Position numbers and translations under genes: made by a program. This document shows positions 8,560 to 17,073 of a DNA stretch of 64,000 bases, piece by piece (the first letter of the stretch is position 1; the number at the start of each line of letters is the position of its first letter). The DNA is from Rhodobacterales bacterium HKCCE4037 (GTDB taxonomy: Bacteria; Pseudomonadota; Alphaproteobacteria; Rhodobacterales; Rhodobacteraceae): assembly GCA_015689645.1 (NCBI GenBank), contig WVSM01000002.1:62001-126000 (forward strand). Direction: 5' to 3'. The notes beneath the pieces were generated by a model, which saw only the letters and a program-made list of their open reading frames with translations, was not told the DNA's origin and ran no database searches.

Positions 8560-10110
8560 ATGGGTTACCGGATCGGGGCGGCCATCGGGGCCGCCCTTTC
8601 CATTTGCACCAATGTCGCCATGGCGCAGGATGTGGAGCTGCGGTCGCTCGACGGCAGCGTGGAGCTTGAGGGTAACCTGATTTCTTATGACGGCGCGTTT
8701 TATCGCCTTGATACCGTGTACGGGGCGCTGACGGTGTCGGCTGAGGGCGTCTCTTGCGCGGGTCCGGGGTGCCCGGATCTCGCGACTTTCGTGGCGGAAG
8801 CCCGCATAGCTGGCGCCGCCACCGTGGCCGAAGGGCTGCTCCCAGCGCTTCTTGACGCCTTTGCCGAGAGCCGTGGGATGGAAGTCATGACCGAGGTTAC
8901 CGCCGACCCGCCCGTCCACAGCCTGCTTCGCGGCGACGGCAGCACCGCAGCCCGGTTCACGGTAACACCGGGCACAACCGACAACGGGTTCCTTGCGCTT
9001 CTGAATGGCGAGGCGGATATCGCACTGGCCCTGCGTGAACCGTCCGCCGCAGAAACGCGCGCCTCCGAAACCGCGTACCCGGACGATCCACCGCTGAACG
9101 ACCGGGTGCGCGTTCTGGCTTTGGATGCCCTCGTGCCAGTGGTGTCCCCCGAAAACCCTTTGGACGCGCTCAGCCTGCCGCAAATTGCGCAATTGTTTTC
9201 GGGCGAAGTGGTGAACTGGCAGGATCTTGGCGGGCCGGATGCGCCGGTGGCCTTGCATCTGCTCGAACCGGGGCTGGGGCTTGCACAATCCTTTTCTGCA
9301 CGCGTCCTGTTGCCATCGGATGCCGGGCTGGCGGCCAACATAACCCGCCACGCAAGCGCCGAGGCACTGGCCGAAGCAGTGGCAAATGATGCCTACGCTG
9401 TGGGGATCACGGCGCGCTCAGGGGTCGGGGCGGCCCGCGCCCTGCCCCTCTCGGGCGACTGCGGGATCGTGCAATCCGCGACGGGAAATGCGGTGAAGGC
9501 CGAAGATTATCCCCTGACCGCGCCCGTCTACATGTATCTCGCCCCGAACCGTCTGCCGCTGCTGGTGCGCCAGTTCCTCGCTTTCACGCAAACCGAAGAG
9601 GCGGAGCGCCGGGTCAGGGAGGCCGGGTTCGTCGATCAGCTTCTGACACGCACGCCGATGGCGCTCCAGGGAGAGCGGCTGTCCAGTGCGATCCGGGCCG
9701 GAGGTGAGGACGTCTCGCTGGAGGATCTGCAGGAGATGATCGACGTGCTTGGCTCTGCCGAACGGCTGTCGACCACGTTGCGCTTCAATCCCGGTGGGAC
9801 GGAACTGGACATTCAATCGCGCGCCTCGATCGCACGGCTCGCTGCGGCGGTCGAGCGGGGCGCTTTCGACGGGCGGCGGCTGATCCTTGCCGGGTTCTCG
9901 GATGGAAACGGCGCGCCCGAGATCAACGCACGTCTTTCCCTGCGTCGCGCCCGCGTGGTGCAAGATGCACTTTTGGCCGCCGCCGGCGCCGCGGCACCGG
10001 ACCGGGTCGAGATCGAAACTCACGGGTTCGGAGAGGCCATGCCGATGGCGTGCGATGGCACCGACTGGGGCCGTGCCGTCAATCGTCGGGTCGAGGTCTG
10101 GCTGGACTGA
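8560..10110 (+). CDS. PstS-like substrate-binding domain fused to OmpA C-terminal domain
   Basis: A 516-residue exported protein with two recognisable parts. After a signal peptide (ending near AMAQD) and a short N-terminal domain, residues about 85-345 resemble a PstS-like periplasmic binding protein: EGLLPALLDAF, LNGEADIALALREPS, LPQIAQLFSGEVVNWQDLGG and a C-terminal PVYMYLAPNRLP strand. Residues about 405-516 are an OmpA/MotB peptidoglycan-binding domain (FNPGGTELD, LILAGFSDGNG, LSLRRARVVQDAL, GRAVNRRVEVWLD). The fusion would tether a ligand-binding module to the cell wall. No ABC permease or ATPase is adjacent, so a sensory or wall-anchoring role is as likely as transport. It converges on radC with 11 bases between the stops. 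Confidence 0.85.
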   Translation: MGYRIGAAIGAALSICTNVAMAQDVELRSLDGSVELEGNLISYDGAFYRLDTVYGALTVSAEGVSCAGPGCPDLATFVAEARIAGAATVAEGLLPALLDAFAESRGMEVMTEVTADPPVHSLLRGDGSTAARFTVTPGTTDNGFLALLNGEADIALALREPSAAETRASETAYPDDPPLNDRVRVLALDALVPVVSPENPLDALSLPQIAQLFSGEVVNWQDLGGPDAPVALHLLEPGLGLAQSFSARVLLPSDAGLAANITRHASAEALAEAVANDAYAVGITARSGVGAARALPLSGDCGIVQSATGNAVKAEDYPLTAPVYMYLAPNRLPLLVRQFLAFTQTEEAERRVREAGFVDQLLTRTPMALQGERLSSAIRAGGEDVSLEDLQEMIDVLGSAERLSTTLRFNPGGTELDIQSRASIARLAAAVERGAFDGRRLILAGFSDGNGAPEINARLSLRRARVVQDALLAAAGAAAPDRVEIETHGFGEAMPMACDGTDWGRAVNRRVEVWLD

Positions 10111-10121
10111 CAGGCCGCGCC

Positions 10122-10892
10122 CTACAGGTAGCCTTCGGACCGGAAGCTGAGCTCGCGCGCCTTTCCGATGACAAGGTGATCGTGGATCGTGATATTGAAG
10201 ATCTCCGCCGCGTCCCGGATCGCGAAGGTCATATCGACATCGGATTGGCTTGGTGTCGGGTCACCGGACGGGTGGTTGTGAACCAGAATCATGGCGGTCG
10301 CGTTCAGCTCCAGCGCCCGTTTGACCACCTCGCGCGGGTAAACCGGCACGTGATCAACCGTGCCCTCCGCCTGCGCTTCATCAGCGATCAGGACGTTCTT
10401 GCGGTCGAGGTAGAGCACGCGGAATTGCTCGATGTCCCGATGCGCCATGGCCGTCTGGCAATAGTCGAGCAGCGCGTCCCACGAACTGAGAATCGGCTTT
10501 TGCATGACCTTGGCCCGCGCCATGCGATGCCCGACCGCTTCGATCAGCTTGAGTTGAAAAACGACCTTTTCTCCGACCCCTTCAACCTCTTTCAGGCGAG
10601 CGGCCGGTGCCGCGAGGACGCGATTGAGGTCGCCGAATCGAGTAATGAGCCGCTTCGCGAGCGGCTTGGTGTCACCGCGAAGGATCGCACCGTACAGCAC
10701 CATCTCCAGAAGCTCGTAATCGGGGACCGCATCGGCGCCCCCCTCGGTGAAGCGCTGACGCAAACGGTCACGATGCTTGTGGCGATGCGCCTCCGCGCCT
10801 TTCGACGGACCAGCGGCAGGTTTGCTCACCGGTGTTGCCTTCATGTAGCGGGGCGAAACTTCTTCGAAGGTAAAGGCAGGCTGGTCGGACAT
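10122..10892 (-). CDS. radC: RadC family JAB-domain protein
   Basis: The 256-residue protein has an N-terminal helix-hairpin-helix region (VLAAPAARLKEVEGVGEKVVFQLKLIEAVG) and a C-terminal JAB/MPN metalloprotease-fold domain with the metal motif HNHPSGDPTPSQSD at about residues 203-216. All metal ligands (two His, Ser, Asp) are present. Despite the name, a direct DNA-repair role for RadC is doubtful; the biochemical function remains unsettled in the literature as I know it. This copy is chromosomal and sits among housekeeping genes (map, sfsA), not in a mobile island. It has a long N-terminal lead rich in Lys, His and Arg. Confidence 0.93.
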   Translation of the reverse strand: MSDQPAFTFEEVSPRYMKATPVSKPAAGPSKGAEAHRHKHRDRLRQRFTEGGADAVPDYELLEMVLYGAILRGDTKPLAKRLITRFGDLNRVLAAPAARLKEVEGVGEKVVFQLKLIEAVGHRMARAKVMQKPILSSWDALLDYCQTAMAHRDIEQFRVLYLDRKNVLIADEAQAEGTVDHVPVYPREVVKRALELNATAMILVHNHPSGDPTPSQSDVDMTFAIRDAAEIFNITIHDHLVIGKARELSFRSEGYL

Positions 10893-10943
10893 GCCCGCAG
10901 CTTGCGGTGAATTGGTTAACGCCGCGTTAGCGCCACGGCCGGA

Positions 10944-11648
10944 TCACTCGGCGAGGTACTCGAAACTTGCCAGAACGCGGCCGGACAGGGTGGCCAGTAG
11001 CGTTTCCAGATCGTTGGCTGCCACCTCATCGAGGTTGATCATCGACACGGCCAGCAGGCTTTCGGCCTGATCCGGATGCGGCAGGATCATCGCGCGCACC
11101 AGCATCGTGTCGTCATATTGCGCGTCATACATCCGTGCGACCATATGAACGGCCCCCGGGACGGGCGGGTTCGGTGCAAGTTCCAGCGTCAGGATTTCGG
11201 GTCGCTCGAACCCCGCCGAAACCGCCGGAAACACCTCGTTCTCCAACAAGCCGGCCATGGCCTGCGCGCGGGCCGCGTCGGGGTCAGGCTGATCCGCCAT
11301 TACCGGGATGGTCGCATTGGTGAATTGCAGGTTCTCGAGGAATACCGCCGGGGACCCGTCGGGGCCAGGAATGAAGAACGTGTAGCCCATGAACGCGCCG
11401 CCCTCGGGCATGAGCGCGGTCTGCACGCCGACCTCATCGCGACGCGGCACGTCGATGCGGAACGGCACCGGAACTTCGACGCCGTACTGCTCGCTGAAGG
11501 CATTATCGAACGTATAGGTGTCAGACACGGTCAGGGCCGCGTCCGAGAAATAGTCGAATGTCACGCTGCCGGTCGCCTGCGTCGATTGGGCGAGGACGGG
11601 GGCTGTAAGGGCGAGAGACAGGGCAAGCGGAACGGTCAGATGGCGCAT
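10944..11648 (-). CDS. Exported protein of unknown function
   Basis: A 234-residue protein starting with a good signal peptide (MRHLTVPLALSLALTAPVLAQ) behind a GGAG ribosome-binding site six bases from the ATG. The mature part is acidic and predicted beta-rich, with no cysteines and no motif I recognise; phrases such as SVTFDYFSDAAL and VPRRDEVGVQTALMPEGG may be useful search seeds. It probably resides in the periplasm. It lies between map and radC on the same strand with 65- and 51-base gaps, so it may be transcribed alone or with either. Confidence 0.75.
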   Translation of the reverse strand: MRHLTVPLALSLALTAPVLAQSTQATGSVTFDYFSDAALTVSDTYTFDNAFSEQYGVEVPVPFRIDVPRRDEVGVQTALMPEGGAFMGYTFFIPGPDGSPAVFLENLQFTNATIPVMADQPDPDAARAQAMAGLLENEVFPAVSAGFERPEILTLELAPNPPVPGAVHMVARMYDAQYDDTMLVRAMILPHPDQAESLLAVSMINLDEVAANDLETLLATLSGRVLASFEYLAE

Positions 11649-11713
11649 CGGGCACTCCGTTGAAAGGGTCCGAGCACGCTAGGCGGCGCGGTGGACCCCG
11701 GTCAACGGCGGGT

Positions 11714-12523
11714 TTACCCCCAGGTCGGGTGGAATTTGCCCGCGGGCGAGAGGGTGAAGACCTCGGCACCGTCCGCCGTGACACCAATGGAATGCTCGAA
11801 CTGGGCGCTTAGGCTCTTGTCGCGGGTCACCGCGGTCCAGTCGTCGGACAGGACCTTCGTTTCGGGACGGCCGAGGTTCACCATCGGCTCGATCGTGAAG
11901 AACATGCCTTCCTCCAGCACCGGACCGGTCTTCGGACGCCCGTAATGCAGCACGTTGGGCGGGGCGTGGAAGACCTGCCCCAGACCGTGCCCGCAGAAGT
12001 CGCGCACGACGGACATGCGCTTACCTTCGACGAAGCTCTGGATCGCGTAACCGATATCACCAAACGTATTGCCCGGCTTGACCGCTTCGATCCCCTTGAA
12101 CAGGGCATCGTGCGTGACCTGCACCAGGCGCTCCGCCTTCCGGGGCATGGTGCCGGCCACGTACATCCGCGAGGTGTCGCCGAACCAGCCGTCGACGATG
12201 ACGGTCACGTCGATGTTCAGGATATCGCCGTCCTTCAGCCGCTTGTCGCCGGGAATGCCGTGACAGACGACATGGTTCACGGAGATGCAGGACGCATGCT
12301 TGTAGCCGCGATAGTCGATGGTCGCCGACGTCGCGCCCGCCTCGTTCACCCATGCCTCGATCTGCGCGTCGATCTCGCCGGTTGTGGCACCGGGCACCAC
12401 AAGCGGGGCGATCCGGTCGAGGATGTCAGCCGCCAACGCACCCGCGCGGTGCATACCGGCGAAGTCGGAGGGGTCATGAATGCGGATGCCATCCTTGGTC
12501 AGGCGGCCTTTGAAATCGTCCAC
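11714..12523 (-). CDS. map: Type I methionine aminopeptidase
   Basis: Removes the initiator methionine from new proteins. The 269-residue sequence has the full set of metal ligands: Asp in LNIDVTVIVDGWFGDTSRMY (two Asp), His in GHGLGQVFH, Glu in FTIEPMVN and Glu in AQFEHSIGV. It lacks the N-terminal zinc fingers of longer forms, as is normal for bacteria. The start is GTG (12521-12523) with GGAG seven bases upstream. Located between sfsA and an exported orphan on the minus strand. Confidence 0.97.
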   Translation of the reverse strand: MDDFKGRLTKDGIRIHDPSDFAGMHRAGALAADILDRIAPLVVPGATTGEIDAQIEAWVNEAGATSATIDYRGYKHASCISVNHVVCHGIPGDKRLKDGDILNIDVTVIVDGWFGDTSRMYVAGTMPRKAERLVQVTHDALFKGIEAVKPGNTFGDIGYAIQSFVEGKRMSVVRDFCGHGLGQVFHAPPNVLHYGRPKTGPVLEEGMFFTIEPMVNLGRPETKVLSDDWTAVTRDKSLSAQFEHSIGVTADGAEVFTLSPAGKFHPTWG

Positions 12524-12589
12524 GGGACATCTCCGATGCGAAACGAGGCATAAATTAGGGCGTTCGGGCGCGAATTGCCAGTGACGGCC

Positions 12590-13315
12590 CTATGACAGGG
12601 CCTGCCGGTTGGGGTCAACCGGAAGCGGGCCGGTCAGCCGGATGCCGTCAGGAGAAATGTCGGTACCATGACAGAGCACTTCAACCCCGGCGTCACGCGC
12701 GGCGTCAAAGGCCCGCGCGTAGGCAGGGTCCAGATCAGCGGCAAGGCGGAACAGGGCGCAATCGGTGCGCTGGACGACATAAAGCATGACGGCCCGTCCA
12801 CCGGCCTGCGCGATGGCCGCGAGTTCGCGCAGATGCTTGGCGCCCCGTGCCGTGACGCAATCGGGAAATTCGGCCCAGTCACCCTCCCGGCGCAGGTGGC
12901 AATTCTTCACTTCGACATAGGCGTCGGGTCTCCCCGGCTCGCTCAGAAGAAAGTCGATGCGGCTGTTCTCAGCGCCATATCGTTGTTCCGGTTTCGTCTC
13001 TGAATAGCCTGTTAGAGCCTTGATGCGGCCCTCTGCCAGCGCCTCTTTCACGAGCCGGTTTGGCAGGCCTGCGTCAATTCCCGCGAAGTGACCTTCCGGC
13101 AATTCCACCAGTCTCCAGCCGTATTTCAGCTTCTTTTTCGGGTCGTCGTTCGGCAGCAACCATATGCGCGCACCCTCGTCCTTAAGCCCAAGCATCGCCC
13201 CCGGGTTGGGGCAGTGGACAGTCACTTCCGTACCGTCCTCCAGCACGCAATCCGCAAGGAAGCGTTTGTAGCGGCGGAGGAGGCGGGCGGGCACAAGAGG
13301 GGTTTGAAAGCGCAT
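12590..13315 (-). CDS. sfsA: SfsA family DNA/RNA nuclease-like protein
   Basis: The 241-residue protein matches SfsA along its length: PLVPARLLRRYKRFLADCVLEDG at the N-terminus (an OB-like nucleic-acid binding region), CPNPGAMLGL, and the PD-(D/E)xK-like core with ENSRIDFLLSE and AYVEVKNCHL. E. coli SfsA was first described as affecting maltose-gene expression and later grouped with nucleases; the physiological role is unclear. The open frame extends about 58 codons further upstream, but that part overlaps the divergent gene at 13362 and lacks the family pattern. I therefore start at the methionine of MRFQTPLVP, 46 bases from the divergent start. Confidence 0.93.
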   Translation of the reverse strand: MRFQTPLVPARLLRRYKRFLADCVLEDGTEVTVHCPNPGAMLGLKDEGARIWLLPNDDPKKKLKYGWRLVELPEGHFAGIDAGLPNRLVKEALAEGRIKALTGYSETKPEQRYGAENSRIDFLLSEPGRPDAYVEVKNCHLRREGDWAEFPDCVTARGAKHLRELAAIAQAGGRAVMLYVVQRTDCALFRLAADLDPAYARAFDAARDAGVEVLCHGTDISPDGIRLTGPLPVDPNRQALS

Positions 13316-13361
13316 GGGCCGGGACCTATACCGTGCAAGGCCCAAATCCAAGGAACCGCCG

Positions 13362-14090
13362 ATGCCGAACCCTACTGCCGCGATGCTCGTGATCGGGGAC
13401 GAGATCCTGTCCGGCCGCACGCGCGACTCGAACATGAACCACCTTGCCCAGGCGCTGACCGAGCACGGCATCGACCTTAGGGAAGCGCGCATGATCAGCG
13501 ATGATCACGCTGGCATCGTGCGCCACGTGCGAGAGCTTTCCGGCAGCCATGATCACCTGTTCACCTCCGGCGGGATCGGGCCGACCCACGACGACATCAC
13601 CGCCGAGGCCGTGGCCGAAGCGATGGGCGCGGCCTGCGGTATCCGCGACGACGCCCGCGCGATCCTCCAGGCGCATTACGACCGCTCGGGGCAGGAGCTG
13701 AACGAGGCGAGGCTGCGCATGGCGCGGATCCCGGACGGAGCCAGCCTGATCGAAAATCCTGTCAGCGCCGCGCCCGGCTTCACCCTGGGCAATGTGCACG
13801 TCATGGCAGGTGTGCCGACGATATTCGAAGCCATGCTCGAAGGGCTGCTGCCCACGCTGACAGGCGGTGCGCCGATGATCTCGGCCAGCCTGCGCGTCGA
13901 AAGGGGGGAAGGTGATATCGCGGCCTCGCTCAGCGATCTGGCTGTGGCTCATCCGGAGGTGTCGATCGGGTCCTATCCTTTCACGCGAAACGGCCTGCAT
14001 GGCTCGAACGTGGTGGTGCGGAGCCAGGATGAGGCCGCCGTTGAAACCGTGATGGGCAAGATGCGTGCCCTGTTTCCGGAGGCCAAATGA
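13362..14090 (+). CDS. Competence/damage-inducible CinA N-terminal (MoCF-fold) domain protein
   Basis: A 242-residue protein made only of the molybdopterin-binding/CinA N-terminal fold: AAMLVIGDEILSGRTRDSNMNHLAQAL at the start, FTSGGIGPTHDDIT in the middle and VHVMAGVPTIFEAML. The C-terminal nicotinamide-nucleotide amidase half of full CinA is absent, which is the usual stand-alone form. Catalytic function is uncertain; ADP-ribose or nucleotide pyrophosphatase activity has been reported for some CinA relatives. AAGGAA precedes the ATG by six bases. The stop overlaps the start of the GNAT gene (ATGA). Confidence 0.88.
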   Translation: MPNPTAAMLVIGDEILSGRTRDSNMNHLAQALTEHGIDLREARMISDDHAGIVRHVRELSGSHDHLFTSGGIGPTHDDITAEAVAEAMGAACGIRDDARAILQAHYDRSGQELNEARLRMARIPDGASLIENPVSAAPGFTLGNVHVMAGVPTIFEAMLEGLLPTLTGGAPMISASLRVERGEGDIAASLSDLAVAHPEVSIGSYPFTRNGLHGSNVVVRSQDEAAVETVMGKMRALFPEAK

Positions 14091-14815
14091 ACGCCGGCGA
14101 TATCTTCCCGACGATTGCCGCGACCTGGCCGCCGCATCCCGCCGAAACGATCGGACCTTTCCTCGTGCCCGCCCTCGACGCGGGCGGTAACCGCGTCAGC
14201 GCCGCGCGCCTTCTGGACCCCGCGACCGAAGGCGTCGAAGAGGCAGAATTGACCGCAGCGGAGGCCGCGATGAAGGCGCAGGGTCGTGCGCCGTTGTTTC
14301 AGGTCGTCAGCCATCAGACCGGCCTTTCCCAGGCCCTGGATGGGCGAGGGTATATCTCACGAGACCACACCGATATCCTGGTGATCCCAACCGAAGACCT
14401 CGCGGCCAAGCCGCCGCCCGTGACCGCCTTCACCATCTGGCCGCCACTGGCCATCCAGACCGAGCTTTGGGAGGACGGCGGGATAGACCAAGCCCGTCTC
14501 GCGGTGATGGAACGGGCCGATTGCCCCAAGACCACTCTTTTCGGGAGGATCAAGGACAAGCCTGCGGGCACCGCCTACGTCGGCATCCACGGCGATGTGG
14601 CGATGTTGCACGCGCTGGAGATCGCCGCCGTTGCGCGCCGTGCCGGGTTGGCCAGCACCATGATGCGGGCCGCTGCGGAATGGGCCCGTTCGGAAGGTGC
14701 GACGTGGCTTTCCGTCCTCGTGACGCAGCAAAACACGGGGGCTCAGAGGCTTTACGCTTCCTTGGGGCTGAAAGCTGTGGGAACCTATTGTTACCGAGAG
14801 CAAAGGGCGGATTGA
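14087..14815 (+). CDS. GNAT family N-acetyltransferase
   Basis: A 242-residue acetyltransferase overlapping the CinA-type gene by four bases. The N-terminal half is poorly conserved; the C-terminal half holds the GNAT fold with an acetyl-CoA-binding pattern ALEIAAVARRAGLASTMMRAAAEWA (about 166-190), then TQQNTGAQRLYASLGLKAVGTYCYRE. The overall shape resembles those GNAT proteins with an N-terminal decoy domain. The substrate cannot be read from sequence. Coupling to the upstream gene implies co-translation. Confidence 0.85.
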   Translation: MNAGDIFPTIAATWPPHPAETIGPFLVPALDAGGNRVSAARLLDPATEGVEEAELTAAEAAMKAQGRAPLFQVVSHQTGLSQALDGRGYISRDHTDILVIPTEDLAAKPPPVTAFTIWPPLAIQTELWEDGGIDQARLAVMERADCPKTTLFGRIKDKPAGTAYVGIHGDVAMLHALEIAAVARRAGLASTMMRAAAEWARSEGATWLSVLVTQQNTGAQRLYASLGLKAVGTYCYREQRAD

Positions 14816-14819
14816 CCCG

Positions 14820-15800
14820 GTGAGAGGAGCAGGCACGCGAAGATCATGCGGCATGGCAGTGCTGTGCCTTTCGGTGCTTTGCCTGCCTTGGGAAGCTGCG
14901 GCCCTTGACCTTGCCTTTCCCGGTGCGGCCGAGCTTGTGCGCTCGACGGGACCGTCGCAGGGCCAGCATGCCGTCGCTACGGGCGTTTTCGATGACGGCA
15001 GCGTGCCACTGAGTGTTCAGGATGGCATGGTGCAGACCCTGACCTGGCAGATCACGGGAGAGGGCCTGACCACCGCGACCCTCCAGCAAGCGGTGCGGTC
15101 CCAGCTGGAAGACCAGGGCTATGACGTGACTTTTGCCTGTTTCGCCAGCGCCTGCGGCGGGTTCGACTTCCGCCACGCCGTACCTGTCGGGCAGCCGCCA
15201 GAGATGTATGTGGATCTCGGTGATTTCCATTACCTGGCCGCGCAGATCGACCGCGACACAGGGGTTGAGCATGTTGCACTTATGATCAGCCGGGGAGGGG
15301 CGACCAACTTTGTGCACGTGGCCCGGATTTCCCCGGCTGAGGCAGTGGAAACGACGCCGGTCGTTCTTTCCAGCCGTTCCCCTGATATCGCGGGCGAGCC
15401 CAACGGTCCGGTGCTCGATGCGGGCGAACTGGTTGCGGAACTGACCAGCCGAGGGTCCGCCCCGCTGGACGACCTGAATTTCGAAAGCGGTGCGTCGGAC
15501 TTGAGCGGCGAGATGTATCCCTCACTGGTGGCGCTGGCCGCCTTCCTCGAAGACAACCCGGCACGGCGCGTTGTGCTTGTGGGCCATACCGATGCGAGCG
15601 GATCGCTGGCGGGCAATATTGCATTGTCCGAGGCGCGGGCGGTTGCCGTCCGCAGCTTCCTGACCCGTGAATTGGGCGTGAATCCTGCGCAAGTCGAGGC
15701 GCAGGGAATCGGGTTCCTCGCCCCGAGAGCGTCGAATGAAACGGCCCAGGGCCGCGAATCCAATCGCAGGGTCGAGGTCGTTCTCGCCGAGGCGGGCTGA
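14820..15800 (+). CDS. OmpA family peptidoglycan-binding protein
   Basis: A 326-residue exported protein. The N-terminus is a signal peptide (AVLCLSVLCLPWEAAA). The start is either GTG at 14820, used here, or ATG at 14853; neither has a strong ribosome-binding site. Residues about 25-190 are an uncharacterised domain with two cysteines (CFASACGGFDF). After a linker, residues about 215-326 are an OmpA-like domain: LNFESGASDL, VVLVGHTDASGSLAGNIALSEARAVAVRSFL and ESNRRVEVVLAE. Such proteins tie the outer membrane or periplasmic machinery to the wall. It follows the GNAT gene by four bases and converges on the LysR gene with a strong hairpin between. Confidence 0.87.
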   Translation: MRGAGTRRSCGMAVLCLSVLCLPWEAAALDLAFPGAAELVRSTGPSQGQHAVATGVFDDGSVPLSVQDGMVQTLTWQITGEGLTTATLQQAVRSQLEDQGYDVTFACFASACGGFDFRHAVPVGQPPEMYVDLGDFHYLAAQIDRDTGVEHVALMISRGGATNFVHVARISPAEAVETTPVVLSSRSPDIAGEPNGPVLDAGELVAELTSRGSAPLDDLNFESGASDLSGEMYPSLVALAAFLEDNPARRVVLVGHTDASGSLAGNIALSEARAVAVRSFLTRELGVNPAQVEAQGIGFLAPRASNETAQGRESNRRVEVVLAEAG

Positions 15801-15862
15801 ACATACCCTTGGCAGTCGGCCCTGAACCCTCAGGGCATTCGTTTCAAAGCATCGGATCAGAA

Positions 15863-15900
15863 CAAAAAAGCCCGGGTGATGCATGCATCGACCCGGGTTT
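15863..15900. terminator. Bidirectional intrinsic terminator
   Basis: CCCGGGT and ACCCGGG pair, with a fully palindromic GATGCATGCATC extending the stem inside. The hairpin is flanked by AAAAAA on the left and TTT on the right. It lies between the convergent OmpA and LysR genes; the T-run is best for transcripts coming from the LysR side. Confidence 0.8.
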
Positions 15901-15961
15901 AGTTGAGCACGCACCGATCACGCAGGTGACGGCACGAGGCACGGCAAGGGAAAAGTTCGGA

Positions 15962-16867
15962 TCACCAGTCGGTCGGGCCTTTGTCGCGGAAACTCTCGAC
16001 AAGGTAGTCGATGAAGGCCCGCACCTTGGGCTGAATGTATCGACCCGGCGGGTAAACGGCGTAGACGCCCTGAATGTCGACCGGAAGTTCCGGCATGGCG
16101 TCCTCGAGCAGCCCGGCGCGCATCGGATCGGCGTAGAGGAAGGAGGGAAGGTAGGCGATCCCCAGCCCGCCGATCGCGGCATTCAGCAGGCTTTGACCAT
16201 CATTGACCGTCAGCCACCCGGCGGTGCGCACCTGGCGCAACTCTCCCGAGGGGGCGATCAGCTTCCAGACATTGCCGGAAGCGGAATTCGAATAATGCAG
16301 CAGCTTGTGTTCGTTCAGGTCGTCGATGCGTTCGGGCCTGCCGTATTCCTTGAAGTAGGACGGGGCCGCGATCATCCGACGCTGGGTCTCGCAGATCTTG
16401 CGCGCCATGAGTGAACTGTCTTCCAGCTCGCCCACGCGGATGGCCATGTCGAATCCTTCAGAGATGAGTTCGACGTAGCGGTTGTTGAGGACCATGTTGA
16501 CCGTGATGTCGGGATAATCCCGCAGGAACTCGCCCAGGATAGGCGAGACATGATTCACACCGAAATCCGTCGCGATCGACACGCGGAGGGTGCCGGACGG
16601 GGCGGATTGCATGGCGGTAACCAGCGCATCGGCCTCACCGGCATCGTTCAGGACACGTCGGGCGCGGTCGTAGTAGGCAAGTCCGATCTCGGTCGGGGAG
16701 ACTCGGCGGGTCGTGCGGTTGAGCAGACGAGCGCCAAGCCGGGCCTCGAGAGACGAGACATGTTTGGAGACGGCAGACTTGGAGATCCCCATCTTCTTGG
16801 CTGCATCCGTGAAGCCGCCTTGGTCAACGACCGTGGCGAAAGCTTCCATTTCTGTGAGACGATCCAT
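15962..16867 (-). CDS. LysR family transcriptional regulator
   Basis: A 301-residue LysR regulator. The N-terminal winged helix-turn-helix is textbook (MEAFATVVDQGGFTDAAKKMGISKSAVSKHVSSLEARLGARLLNR split over residues 6-50, then TTRRVSPTEIG), followed by a two-lobed substrate-binding domain (ATDFGVNHVSPILGEFLRDYPDITV). It looks closest to the subgroup with SDSS-type ends that often repress or activate a divergent target. The open frame begins 15 codons earlier, but MDRLTEMEAF is the family start. It is transcribed away from the class II aldolase gene, the obvious candidate target along with the ureohydrolase beyond it. The inducer is unknown. Confidence 0.93.
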   Translation of the reverse strand: MDRLTEMEAFATVVDQGGFTDAAKKMGISKSAVSKHVSSLEARLGARLLNRTTRRVSPTEIGLAYYDRARRVLNDAGEADALVTAMQSAPSGTLRVSIATDFGVNHVSPILGEFLRDYPDITVNMVLNNRYVELISEGFDMAIRVGELEDSSLMARKICETQRRMIAAPSYFKEYGRPERIDDLNEHKLLHYSNSASGNVWKLIAPSGELRQVRTAGWLTVNDGQSLLNAAIGGLGIAYLPSFLYADPMRAGLLEDAMPELPVDIQGVYAVYPPGRYIQPKVRAFIDYLVESFRDKGPTDW

Positions 16868-16966
16868 ACCGGGCCTACTTTTACTGCTCGTGGACCTTTT
16901 GATGGCCCCCAAATGGGGCGCAAATGGGAAGGGGGTGGGACCAAACAGCGATTATTCCGCGGACCG

Positions 16967-16995
16967 TTGAAGGCAAGGCAACATCCCTCAATACT
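16967..16995 (+). promoter_or_regulatory. Candidate promoter of the class II aldolase gene
   Basis: TTGAAG (16967-16972) and AATACT (16990-16995) with a 17-base spacer, about 80 bases before the start codon. Just upstream, near 16905-16930, CCCCAAATGGGG and a repeated CAAATGGG could be regulator contact points. Weak pattern evidence only. Confidence 0.3.
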
Positions 16996-17073
16996 CTGTC
17001 AAGGATTGCGCCCGGAGATTGCCGCCGGTTAGCGTCCCGGCGACATCAGTTCGCAACGACAGGAGAGGCCGAT

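Noticed and set aside
7369-9351. 660-codon minus-strand frame antisense to the two exported proteins after secA
   Set aside because: Composition is that of antisense GC-rich DNA, and it contradicts the signal peptides and OmpA domain on the plus strand.
10122-10892. radC as a sign of a mobile or defence island
   Set aside because: Flanked by map, sfsA and other housekeeping genes with no integrase, toxin or restriction genes.
16924-17073. N-terminal extension of the class II aldolase gene
   Set aside because: A strong AGGAGAGG site directly precedes the ATG at 17074, and the extension has no family similarity.
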